From Maribacter flavus (GTDB taxonomy: Bacteria; Bacteroidota; Bacteroidia; Flavobacteriales; Flavobacteriaceae): a stretch of 64,000 nucleotides of DNA. The stretch lies in assembly GCF_008386635.1 (NCBI RefSeq), contig NZ_VUOE01000001.1, positions 2,037,857 to 2,101,856 on the forward strand. Reading direction: 5' to 3'. Shown piece after piece: positions 8,808 through 16,758 of this stretch. The position numbers were made by a program, and so were the translations under genes. Within the stretch, counting starts at the first letter, position 1; every line of letters begins with the position of its first letter. The notes beneath the pieces are model-generated. The model worked only from the letters and a program-made list of their open reading frames with translations. It was not told the origin of the DNA and made no database searches.

Positions 8808-9680
8808 TCACCTGCTTAGGCATGGTCCAAAAGACTGATGCCATGGGGATCCATGCTCCTTTCTGTACACTGTAGGCGTAGTACCGTATTGTGCTTTAAA
8901 CTTTTTAAAGAAAAAGGGTAAGGTTTCGTAACCGCACTTATAGGCAATATCCGCTACCATATAATCCGTGTCTACCAGCATCTTAGCCGCTAAATTTATT
9001 CGGTATTCATTTAGGTACGTAAAAAAAGAACGTCCCATCATCTTTTTAAAGAATCTAGAAAAGGCCTGCTCAGATAAATTCACAAGTTTAGCCATAGCTA
9101 TAAGCTGTATTTGGGTGTGGTAATTGGCAGCAACAAAATCGTGCACCTTTGCCATGCGGTTATTGTGTTCCCAAGGCATTTCTTTGGTAAATTTTGCGGT
9201 AGATAATTTTCTGTAGGGTAAGGTACTTAACTGTGCTAACACCTGTAATAACTGTAAGTATTGCGCTGTTCCGGTTAATTGTGGCAAGGTTTTTATTAAC
9301 GGTAATATTTTAACCGTACTTCTAGTAGAAAATATAAGCCCATGACTTGCAGCTTGCAGCAAATCTTTAATTGCTTGCATTTCTGGTATGGCCGTAATAA
9401 TCTCTTGGTTCCATTGCACTACTATAGAGGCACTGCTTACCTTTTCTTGCGCATGATTTTTCCAACAGTGCGGTAAATTAGCATTCAGTAACACCAATTC
9501 TCCTGGTACATAGTTGCTTACATGGTCTCCTATAAATTTAGTGCCTTCGCTAGAGGTTATGTAGGTAAGCTCACATTGCGGATGTATATGCCATGGAGCA
9601 TCAAAGTGAGCCCCTTCATAAGCATAGGCAAGGATGTTACTATTTTCCGTAAATGGTATGGCTTCTAACTGCGGTTTCAA
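8808..9680 (-). CDS. AraC family transcriptional regulator of the P450 module
   Basis: A 290-residue regulator: an N-terminal cupin-type sensing domain (PWHIHPQCELTYI, about 30-43, then PGELVLLNANLPHCWKNH) and a C-terminal AraC double helix-turn-helix (about 190-282) with the typical CGYETLPFFFKKFKAQYGTTPTVYR signature split across helix 2. The reading frame opens directly after a TGA, and TTG at 9680 is the only start for over 100 codons, so TTG initiation is likely. It is divergent from the P450 operon across 199 bases, the standard layout for a local activator responding to a sugar or its methylated form. The P450 modules known in Zobellia and Formosa also carry an AraC regulator, to my knowledge. 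Its 3' end is joined to the chimeric esterase. Confidence 0.88.
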   Translation of the reverse strand: MKPQLEAIPFTENSNILAYAYEGAHFDAPWHIHPQCELTYITSSEGTKFIGDHVSNYVPGELVLLNANLPHCWKNHAQEKVSSASIVVQWNQEIITAIPEMQAIKDLLQAASHGLIFSTRSTVKILPLIKTLPQLTGTAQYLQLLQVLAQLSTLPYRKLSTAKFTKEMPWEHNNRMAKVHDFVAANYHTQIQLIAMAKLVNLSEQAFSRFFKKMMGRSFFTYLNEYRINLAAKMLVDTDYMVADIAYKCGYETLPFFFKKFKAQYGTTPTVYRKEHGSPWHQSFGPCLSR

Positions 9681-9754
9681 TCAAAAAATGTTTTCTATTG
9701 TGTTGGTAAAAATATCTTATTTAGTTAAAGATAGACAGAATAGATTAGTAATAT

Positions 9755-9766
9755 GCGTAAATACGC
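9755..9766. promoter_or_regulatory. Short palindrome in the AraC/P450 divergent region
   Basis: GCGTA-AA-TACGC, 5-bp perfect arms, roughly mid-way between the two divergent genes. It may be a regulator half-site or chance. Confidence 0.25.
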
Positions 9767-9815
9767 TACTTAAGCAGTTGTTTTTATTTAGATTTTTGTG
9801 ATTATCTGTTGTGTT

Positions 9816-9836
9816 CTATTATCAATATGGTAATAG
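9816..9836. promoter_or_regulatory. 21-bp inverted repeat upstream of P450, candidate operator
   Basis: CTATTATC, AATAT, GGTAATAG: 8-bp arms with a single mismatch around a 5-base spacer, 43 bases upstream of the P450 start codon. Its position between the divergent AraC gene and the P450 operon makes it the best operator candidate here. Confidence 0.4.
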
Positions 9837-9879
9837 AAAACAAGATAAAACAATAATATAGCAATTAATTCTAGTAAAA

Positions 9880-11040
9880 ATGGGAGTGAGCGATTTTCCA
9901 GATGCGTTTAAGGACACCAGAGCGACTAAAGGCGTATGTCCGTTTAATGATCAAAACGACTCAGTAGCCATGTTGCTTCGGTTTAAAGATGTTAGAAAAT
10001 CGGCCCATGACTACAAATCCTTTATTTCTGGTGCACAACCGGGGCGTATTGTAGTACCTTCAGAAGTAAACATTAGAGATACCCGCCAAATTCCTTTTGA
10101 GGTAGACCCACCAGAACATACGGAATATAGGGCCTTGGTAGAAGATTGGTTTAAAAGACCCTTAGATGCTGCATATGAGGCTGGTTTAGAGGCAATAATT
10201 GCTGCGGAGCTAGACCGTGTATTGGTAAAGGGTAGGATAGAAGCCATTGCAGAACTGTCTTTACCCATACAATCCAGAGCTTTAACCTTGTTGTTGAATA
10301 TTCCGATGAAGGAGGCCGAAACTTGGATTTCTTGGGGAACTCACGTTTTTCGTAGTGAGGATAGCGACTTGGATGGGGATAAAGCTGCCATTTTGTACGA
10401 TTATATAGATGCGGAAATAGATAAGTTAATTGCCAATCCTGATGACAGCTTGTATGGTGTGCTGTTACAATCAGAATACCAAGGTAGAAAGATGACTAAG
10501 GAAGAAGTAAAAGGAGTGCTCATCCTCACTTTTGCTGGTGGTAGAGACACCATCATCAACTACCTTACCAATACCTTGGCGTATTTGGCAGAACATCCAG
10601 AAGCCATTACAGAGTTGAGAGACAATCCAGAGTTGTTGAATACGGCCATAGAGGAATTAGTACGATATTTTTCGCCCTTAACACACATGGGGCGCGTGGT
10701 GGCTCAAGAGAAAGAAGTAAGTGGCCATGTGGCCAAGGAAGATACCCGTGTAAGTCTATGTTGGGCTTCTGCCAATAGGGACGAAGCCATTTTTGAAAAC
10801 CCAAATGCGGTAGTCCTAGACCGTAAGATGAATCCGCATGTGGCCTTTGGTTTTGGTACCCATAAGTGTTTGGGAGCTACCCACGCCAGACAATTAATGA
10901 AGGTGTTTTTACGGGTATTTACACAGAAAGTAGCGAAGCTTACCGTGGTCAAGGCGGTAGAAAATATAGAAGACTGGGGCGAACACCAACGCAAAGTCGG
11001 TTTTGATAGTTTAGAAATTGAATTAAATCCAATAAAATAA
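9880..11040 (+). CDS. Cytochrome P450 monooxygenase, probable 6-O-methyl-D-galactose O-demethylase type
   Basis: A soluble 386-residue class I P450. The oxygen-binding I-helix motif is FAGGRDT (218-224), the K-helix ExxR is ELVR (259-262) and the heme loop FGFGTHKCLG carries the thiolate ligand Cys330. It lacks a membrane anchor. Electrons would come from the ferredoxin and reductase encoded immediately downstream; the P450 stop overlaps the ferredoxin start by one base. The set AraC, P450, ferredoxin, reductase and alcohol dehydrogenase is the one shown in marine Flavobacteria (Zobellia, Formosa) to demethylate 6-O-methyl-D-galactose from porphyran to galactose and formaldehyde. Family and partners are clear; the substrate is inferred from the gene set, and no agarase or porphyranase is present in this window. 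Confidence 0.88.
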   Translation: MGVSDFPDAFKDTRATKGVCPFNDQNDSVAMLLRFKDVRKSAHDYKSFISGAQPGRIVVPSEVNIRDTRQIPFEVDPPEHTEYRALVEDWFKRPLDAAYEAGLEAIIAAELDRVLVKGRIEAIAELSLPIQSRALTLLLNIPMKEAETWISWGTHVFRSEDSDLDGDKAAILYDYIDAEIDKLIANPDDSLYGVLLQSEYQGRKMTKEEVKGVLILTFAGGRDTIINYLTNTLAYLAEHPEAITELRDNPELLNTAIEELVRYFSPLTHMGRVVAQEKEVSGHVAKEDTRVSLCWASANRDEAIFENPNAVVLDRKMNPHVAFGFGTHKCLGATHARQLMKVFLRVFTQKVAKLTVVKAVENIEDWGEHQRKVGFDSLEIELNPIK

Positions 11041-11348
11041 TGGCAAAAATTACATACATCACTAAAGCAGGTGAAAGTTTGGTATATGAGGCAACCTCCG
11101 GAAGTTTAATGGAACTCGCGGTAAAGAATAAGGTACCGGGTATTGATGGCGATTGTGGGGGTGTTTGCTCTTGCGCCACTTGCCATGTACACGTTGCTCC
11201 TGCTTATTATGAAAAGCTAGGAGCGCCTTCTGAAATTGAAGCGGATATGTTAGAGTTTGATGATAATGTTAATGAGTACAGCCGTTTGTGCTGCCAGATT
11301 CCGGTTACAGATGCCGTTGACGGTATCACAGTAGCGGTGGCCAACTAA
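11040..11348 (+). CDS. [2Fe-2S] ferredoxin (putidaredoxin type)
   Basis: A 102-residue electron carrier between the flavoprotein reductase and the P450. The cluster ligands are Cys39, Cys45 and Cys48 (GDCGGVCSCATC, spacing C-x5-C-x2-C) and Cys84 or Cys85 in SRLCCQIP, matching putidaredoxin and adrenodoxin ligands almost residue for residue. An additional Cys43 lies within the loop, and the last ligand is a Cys-Cys pair. There is no signal peptide. Translation is coupled: the ATG shares its A with the TAA of the P450 gene. The stop abuts the ATG of the reductase gene. Confidence 0.93.
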   Translation: MAKITYITKAGESLVYEATSGSLMELAVKNKVPGIDGDCGGVCSCATCHVHVAPAYYEKLGAPSEIEADMLEFDDNVNEYSRLCCQIPVTDAVDGITVAVAN

Positions 11349-12617
11349 ATGGAGCTGCAGACCAAAAATAAGACCTGTGCAATTGTAGGTGCTAGCCATG
11401 CTGGGGCCAACTGCGCTATGGAGTTGCGCAAACAGGGTTGGGAAGGGGCTATTGTTTTAATTGATGCTGATGAAAACTTGCCTTACCATAGACCGCCATT
11501 GTCCAAGGCGTATTTGTCGTTAACGGATGGGGGCGATTTTAACCCTTTATTTGCTGCAGAGCGATACGAGGAAGAAAACATTACCCTAGCACTAGGCGTA
11601 ACCGTAACAGCCGCAGATGCTACCTCCAAGACCTTGGCACTCAGTAATGGCACTAGCGTAAAGTACGATGCTTTGGTTCTAGCTACAGGAGCATCGGCCT
11701 TTGTACCGCCAATACCGGGTATAGAAACTTGTTCTGGCGTTCATGTTTTACGTAGTGCTAAAGATGCTTTGGCCATACAAGCTGGTTTTAAAAATGCCAA
11801 GGACAAAAATATCGTCGTAATCGGTGGAGGATATATTGGTTTAGAAACGGCTGCTTCTTTACAAAAGATGAGCGGCAAGGTTACGGTACTGGAATGCGAA
11901 GAACGTTTGTTAGCCCGTGTAGCCCCAGCGGCATTAGCTCATTTTTTTCAGGAACTACACACTGCCAAGGGCGTAACCATAAAAACAGGTGTTTCTGCGC
12001 AAGACATACTTCAGACCAAAGATGGCACTACCGTAACGGGTACGGATGGTGTTACTTATCCGGCAGACTTGGTTTTAGTAGGCGTGGGGGTTAGGCCCAA
12101 CAGCGTCCTAGCAGAAAAACTGGGAACAACGCTAGAAAATGGCATTAAGGTAAATGAACAACTACAAACTTCTGTAGCAAATGTTTATGCAATTGGGGAT
12201 GTGGCGCAGTTTTACCATCCTAGATACCAAAAATGGATGCGTTTGGAGAGTGTGCAAAATGCGGTAGACCAAGCTAGAGCTGTTGCGGCAAACATCTTAG
12301 GTATACCTACCAATTATAACGCGTTGCCTTGGTTTTGGTCAGACCAATATCATATTAAACTACAAATGGTAGGCTTGTCTCATGGCTATACAGACTTAGT
12401 AGTTAGAAAAGAGGACGATAAAGAAGACTGTTTTTCTATTTGGTATTTTAAAGATGATGCCTTACTGGCGGTAGATGCTGTAAACAATGGGAAAGCCTTT
12501 GTGCTGGGAACAAAATTTATTAAAAACAACACATTGGTAGACAAGGAAAAATTAGCGGATGCTAGCATTCCTTTTAAGCCGAATACCCTAATAAAATATA
12601 GAACGAATGTCGATTAA
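11349..12617 (+). CDS. FAD-dependent ferredoxin reductase (putidaredoxin-reductase type)
   Basis: A 422-residue flavoprotein taking electrons from NAD(P)H to the ferredoxin. It has the N-terminal FAD dinucleotide fold (CAIVGASHAGANCA, about 10-23), the ATG motif LVLATGASAFVPPIPG (about 110-125), the NAD fold VVIGGGYIGLETAA (about 156-169), the second FAD motif VYAIGDVAQF (about 278-287) and the C-terminal reductase domain. This is the pattern of P450-system reductases such as CamA. It starts on the base after the ferredoxin stop and overlaps the next gene by 11 bases, so all three redox genes are translationally linked. Confidence 0.92.
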   Translation: MELQTKNKTCAIVGASHAGANCAMELRKQGWEGAIVLIDADENLPYHRPPLSKAYLSLTDGGDFNPLFAAERYEEENITLALGVTVTAADATSKTLALSNGTSVKYDALVLATGASAFVPPIPGIETCSGVHVLRSAKDALAIQAGFKNAKDKNIVVIGGGYIGLETAASLQKMSGKVTVLECEERLLARVAPAALAHFFQELHTAKGVTIKTGVSAQDILQTKDGTTVTGTDGVTYPADLVLVGVGVRPNSVLAEKLGTTLENGIKVNEQLQTSVANVYAIGDVAQFYHPRYQKWMRLESVQNAVDQARAVAANILGIPTNYNALPWFWSDQYHIKLQMVGLSHGYTDLVVRKEDDKEDCFSIWYFKDDALLAVDAVNNGKAFVLGTKFIKNNTLVDKEKLADASIPFKPNTLIKYRTNVD

Positions 12618-13725
12618 AGCTAAAACTGCTGTTGCCACTGGCGATGGTAAATTTATTATAGATACGGTAACCGTAGCGGAACCAAAAGCAGATGAAGTTT
12701 TGGTGAAAATTAAAGCAGCGGGGCTATGCCATACCGACTATGATTCGCTCACTTGGGGAAAACCTATTGTTATGGGGCATGAGGGAGCAGGAGTTGTAGA
12801 AACCGTAGGTGCTGCGGTAAAAGATTTTGCGGAGGGAGACCAAGTTATTCTGAATTGGGCTACGCCTTGTATGCATTGTTTTCAATGCCAAGAAGGCAAT
12901 CAGCATATTTGCGAAAACAATTCTCCTGTGGTGGCAGGAGGTAACGGTCATACCCCAGGCCACGCCCATTTAGAAGGGACGCAATGGCAAGGAAAGGCCA
13001 TAGAGCGTTCTTTTAACTTAGGAACTTTGAGTGAATATGCATTGGTAAAGGTATCGGCATTGGTAAAAGTATCGGAAGAAAACTTAAATTTTTCGGCAGC
13101 AGCTATTGTTAGTTGTGGTGTAATGACGGGCTACGGCTCGGTAGTAAATGCAGCAGAATTGGTCGCAGGCAGTACTTCAGTGGTTCTAGGCTGTGGCGGA
13201 GTAGGCCTAAATGCAATTAATGCATGTGCCATTTCTGGCGCTCATAGGATTATCGCTATAGACATCAATCCAAATAAATTAGAATTAGCCAAGCAGTTTG
13301 GCGCAACGGACATAATCTTAGCAGACAAAGATGATATAGGCTTAAACAAAGCAGCTAAGGAAGTAGAAAAATTATTAGGAGGTAGGTTAGCAGATTATGC
13401 GTTTGAGTGTACTGCGATTCCCGCTTTAGGTGCAGCACCATTGGCTATGGTTAGGAATGCCGGTACAGCAGTACAAGTAAGTGGTATAGAAGAAGAAATT
13501 ACTATAGACATGCGTCTGTTTGAGTGGGATAAGATTTACATGAATCCCTTGTACGGAAAATGTAGACCACAAATAGATTTTCCTAAGTTGATGGGTTTGT
13601 ATAAAAAGGGCGATTTGCTCCTAGACCAAATGATAACCAAAGAATACAAGCTAGACCAATTGGAAGCCGCTTTTGCCGATATGTTGAAAGGAAAGAATGC
13701 CAAAGGAGTAGTTGTTTTTGATTAA
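12607..13725 (+). CDS. Zinc-dependent alcohol dehydrogenase, class III-like (formaldehyde/alcohol oxidation)
   Basis: A 372-residue medium-chain dehydrogenase. Catalytic zinc ligands are visible: Cys41 (GLCHTDYDS), His58-Glu59 (MGHEGAG) and a Cys in VSCGVMTGYG. The structural zinc site is Cys88, Cys91, Cys94 and Cys102. The NAD fold is VVLGCGGVGLNAI (about 197-209). Length and sequence style fit the class III/benzyl alcohol dehydrogenase group. In P450 demethylation modules of marine Flavobacteria such an enzyme is needed for growth on methyl-galactose, plausibly by dealing with formaldehyde; that role is taken from known systems, not proven here. The 11-base overlap with the reductase gene shows it belongs to the P450 operon. 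Confidence 0.9.
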   Translation: MSIKAKTAVATGDGKFIIDTVTVAEPKADEVLVKIKAAGLCHTDYDSLTWGKPIVMGHEGAGVVETVGAAVKDFAEGDQVILNWATPCMHCFQCQEGNQHICENNSPVVAGGNGHTPGHAHLEGTQWQGKAIERSFNLGTLSEYALVKVSALVKVSEENLNFSAAAIVSCGVMTGYGSVVNAAELVAGSTSVVLGCGGVGLNAINACAISGAHRIIAIDINPNKLELAKQFGATDIILADKDDIGLNKAAKEVEKLLGGRLADYAFECTAIPALGAAPLAMVRNAGTAVQVSGIEEEITIDMRLFEWDKIYMNPLYGKCRPQIDFPKLMGLYKKGDLLLDQMITKEYKLDQLEAAFADMLKGKNAKGVVVFD

Positions 13726-13737
13726 TACGAAATAGTA

Positions 13738-14547
13738 ATGCAAGGTTCCTTTAGAACAATAGAATTGTCTGATGCTCCCTACGAGTTTGATGGATTGCGT
13801 TTTTTAACCGTAAAAACACCAAATTTAAAGGGTAGGGGAGATATCTGTTTGTATGTGCCAAAAACCGAACAACCATTAACGGATTTACCCATTTACATTT
13901 TACTGCACGGCGTTTATGGAAGTGCATGGGTTTGGGCATTAAAAGGTGGTGCACACAAAACTGCATCGGAACTTATGCAGCGCAAACAGATAAAACCAGC
14001 TATTGTTGCTATGCCTTCTGATGGGTTATGGGGCGATGGCTCCGCCTATTTTCCACATCATCAGAAAGATTTTGCACGTTGGATTGTAGAAGACGTACCC
14101 TTGGCCATAAAAGAAAATATTCCAGAAGCAAGTTCAAAAAGTAAATTGTGTATTGGTGGTTTGTCCATGGGTGGTTATGGTGCCTTGTGGTTAGGTAGTC
14201 AATATCCAGAGAAATTTTGTGCTATTTCTGCGCATAGTGCTATTACGCGCTTAGAGGAAATGGCGCTGTTTGTAGAAGAACCCTTAACCGACTACACTCA
14301 AGCAGCGAAGACGCCCGACGTAATCGATTTAATAAAAGCTCATCAAACTAAAATGTCGCTACTACGTTTTGATTGTGGTGTCGGGGACGAGTTGATAGCG
14401 GGCAACAGATTACTGACCCAACAACTACAAGACCTAAATTTTCCGCATATTTACGAAGAATTTCCGGGAGGGCACCAATGGGAATATTGGCAGACCCATG
14501 TACGGAAAACGTATCAGTTTTTTAATATATCAATCGCCCAAGATTAA
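13738..14547 (+). CDS. Esterase D / S-formylglutathione hydrolase-like alpha/beta hydrolase
   Basis: A 269-residue cytoplasmic hydrolase of the putative esterase (EstD/FrmB) family. The nucleophile elbow GLSMGG places Ser143; Asp217 (VGDELIAGN) and His246 (GGHQWEYW) complete the triad, and PIYILLHGVYG supplies the oxyanion loop. It is the last gene of the P450 operon, 12 bases after the dehydrogenase. FrmB-type enzymes hydrolyse S-formylthiols, so a dehydrogenase/esterase pair here would turn formaldehyde into formate. Glutathione is generally absent from this phylum, so the thiol carrier, or a different ester substrate, is an open question. A carbohydrate esterase role is the alternative. 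Confidence 0.82.
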   Translation: MQGSFRTIELSDAPYEFDGLRFLTVKTPNLKGRGDICLYVPKTEQPLTDLPIYILLHGVYGSAWVWALKGGAHKTASELMQRKQIKPAIVAMPSDGLWGDGSAYFPHHQKDFARWIVEDVPLAIKENIPEASSKSKLCIGGLSMGGYGALWLGSQYPEKFCAISAHSAITRLEEMALFVEEPLTDYTQAAKTPDVIDLIKAHQTKMSLLRFDCGVGDELIAGNRLLTQQLQDLNFPHIYEEFPGGHQWEYWQTHVRKTYQFFNISIAQD

Positions 14548-14612
14548 CCGAGGTAAAAACAAGGTGATTTCTGGCAATAAGGTGACCAGTGTCAATAGTA
14601 AAAAGCTAATAT
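14548..14612. other. Spacer between P450 operon and right repeat
   Basis: 65 bases between the esterase stop and the start of the right direct repeat. No terminator hairpin is visible, so P450 operon transcripts may run into the repeat. Confidence 0.4.
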
Positions 14613-16071
14613 CTAACGCCGCGCTATGCCTAGTCCGGCGAATTATATGGAAATATAGCAAATTCACTTGCGGTATTGGGAATAAAATTGGCCGGCCAGA
14701 TTACGTATGGCGTCCTGATATGTTGGGTTGTTCAGCAGTAGCGGCGTTTTTGGCAAAGAGGTCCCTTATCCTACCGCCATGGTAATTTAGTTCACTGTTT
14801 TTTATTCTTTGCTAGCTGAGTTCATGAATCTCGCAAGCTCGATTTGGCATGGCGCAGAGCTTGTGCTGAGTTTATCGAAGTAATGATGTCGACTAGCTTT
14901 TGGCGCGGGTATTGCGCCAGCAATGCGACAAAAGTACGCCGCAGGCGCATTCGACATCATCACATAAATATGCGAGATCATAGTTAATGATAAGAAAGCT
15001 AAACCCTAGGAAACATACCATGGGAACCATCGACCTTGCTAGTTTACCCCTAAATGAAAAAAGGGCCTTTGTTAATGGCCCCTCTACTGTATTGTTTATT
15101 TTTCAAAGTTATCCTAAAATGGTAAAATGTCTTGTAACACTAATCCAAAGGTTGGATGAAATTCATCAATGCCCGATCATGGTTGTGTACAATTCGGCAT
15201 TCCGTGTCAAAATACATTGTAGCTCCATTTTCTTCGGTGTATGGCTCCCATTCGGGAAGTACGCCTTCCACATTGGGATCTGCCTTTTTTACGAAATTGA
15301 ACCAAGCAGAACTCATCTTGTCAGAGAGCTCCCAAGCATCTTCACCATTGCCCGTCCAGTCTGCCCTAAGATCAACGGTATTGAACGCCAAGGGAATATC
15401 CAAACCATGAAACGAACCTTTAGAAGCTTCCTCAACGGGGCTTTTCCAGGCCAATAGGTACGCGTATACAGGTGCATCTGTTTCTTCGGCCCTGGCATCG
15501 GCAGTACGAATGGTATAGGGCCTGAACATTTTATCTATGGACAACAGATCCTGAGGGGTATAATCCGGATACGCTTTTTCGTATAGCGATACAAATTCAT
15601 CGGTCCCGTCTCCATATTCCTTGGCCAGACTGTCCTTTGCCTGTTCCAACGTAAGTGTCTTGTTTCCATAGGCGACAGGCATCAGCTCGTTCAAGGTTGA
15701 ACCGATCATCACGGGAATGTTTTTTGAAATATCCGCAAAACCTGGGCTAAAAGGTTGTTGAAGCAATACCTCGCCATCTACCGAGGGTGCAAAACCAAAC
15801 ATTCCGGATGAACCCGGAATTCTAGGGCCCGAAATTTCGGCTACGGCCTCATTTCCTGCTTTCACAAGATCATGATACGGAATGGTGTCCAGCTTTTTAA
15901 CGTCTTCAGGGGTAAGGTTTAATTTCTCAAGCACGGTTGCGGCCAGTTTCTGTGACTTCTCTTGGGTCATTGAATTAATCAAGGTACCGCTTTGTATAAT
16001 CGCCTTGTTGAATAAGCCTTTCGCCGCAGGCATACACATTAAGGTACCTACTTTTCCACCACCCCCGGATT
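14613..16071. repeat. Right copy of 1.5 kb direct repeat bracketing the P450 module
   Basis: Matches 7101-8664 in direct orientation. The noncoding half (14613-15139) is about 106 bases shorter than in the left copy and contains the same hairpin start, the same degenerate tcgacaggctcagc-type unit (about 14866-14880) and a stretch of about 60 identical bases near 14977-15038. The coding half is the 3' part of the intact esterase. A tract of 464 bases (15549-16012) is identical to the left copy while the bases on both sides differ at about 10-12 percent, which points to recent conversion between the copies. Confidence 0.93.
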
Positions 16072-16708
16072 CTCCCACAATGGTCACATCCGAAGGGTCT
16101 CCCCCAAATTTTGCAATATTGTTTTTGGTCCATTCCAGCGCTTTTACGATGTCCAGCATGCCCACATTTGCTGATTGTGCATAGGAATCGCCATAAGCGG
16201 ACAGGTCAAGAAATCCTAGAATGTTTAATCTATGATTGACCGAAACCATTACAATATCTCCTTTCTTGGCCAAGGCCTCTCCATAAGTCATGGGGTCGTT
16301 ACTGGCACCCACAAAAAATCCACCCCCGTGTAACCAAACCATTACGGGACGTTTTTTACCGTCTTTTATTCCACGGGTCCAGATGTTGAGGCTAAACAAA
16401 TCCGTCTCGCTCTGCATCTCATCAGGATACCAAGGCACTACTTGTCTGGCTACAGGCCCAAAATCCGTACATTCGCGTACATCGTCCCAAGCCACTGGAT
16501 CCTGTGGAGGCATAAATCTTTCTGCCTTCGCATAGGGAATTCCCTTGTAGGCATAAACGCTATCATTTACGCTTCCGGTTATCTTTCCGTTGGTGGTTTC
16601 AATTACCAAATCTACTTCTGCGTTTGGTTCTGGGTCGGATTTACAGGAGGTAAAACTTATTGCCGCAAAAAAGAGAAATAGCGTACACGTCTTTAATAAT
16701 GGTCTCAT
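15140..16708 (-). CDS. Carboxylesterase type B, lipoprotein
   Basis: A 522-residue exported ester hydrolase of the carboxylesterase/para-nitrobenzyl esterase family. The N-terminus MRPLLKTCTLFLFFAAISFTSC is a lipoprotein signal with lipobox FTSC. Oxyanion loop: WLHGGGFFVG (about 126-135). Nucleophile elbow: GESGGGG with Ser214 (GESAGG in most members). The acidic residue lies in IGSTLNELMPV and the His in KGSFHGLDIPLAF. Length is normal. The last 309 codons are duplicated in the chimeric gene at 7733-8803. It is not obviously in an operon. Substrate unknown; acetylated or feruloylated algal glycans are plausible but not shown. Confidence 0.9.
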   Translation of the reverse strand: MRPLLKTCTLFLFFAAISFTSCKSDPEPNAEVDLVIETTNGKITGSVNDSVYAYKGIPYAKAERFMPPQDPVAWDDVRECTDFGPVARQVVPWYPDEMQSETDLFSLNIWTRGIKDGKKRPVMVWLHGGGFFVGASNDPMTYGEALAKKGDIVMVSVNHRLNILGFLDLSAYGDSYAQSANVGMLDIVKALEWTKNNIAKFGGDPSDVTIVGESGGGGKVGTLMCMPAAKGLFNKAIIQSGTLINSMTQEKSQKLAATVLEKLNLTPEDVKKLDTIPYHDLVKAGNEAVAEISGPRIPGSSGMFGFAPSVDGEVLLQQPFSPGFADISKNIPVMIGSTLNELMPVAYGNKTLTLEQAKDSLAKEYGDGTDEFVSLYEKAYPDYTPQDLLSIDKMFRPYTIRTADARAEETDAPVYAYLLAWKSPVEEASKGSFHGLDIPLAFNTVDLRADWTGNGEDAWELSDKMSSAWFNFVKKADPNVEGVLPEWEPYTEENGATMYFDTECRIVHNHDRALMNFIQPLD

Positions 16709-16758
16709 AATTTGTTCGGTATTACAGATTTAATTAGTGTTAAATGTACACTAAAAAA

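Noticed and set aside
14987..15457. 156-codon plus-strand reading frame starting in the right direct repeat
   Set aside because: Its second half is antisense to the intact esterase gene and its first half is the conserved noncoding block; the left repeat does not preserve the frame.
7101..16071. Composite transposon bracketing the P450 module
   Set aside because: The repeats contain esterase sequence and noncoding DNA, with no transposase gene, terminal inverted repeats or target duplication seen.
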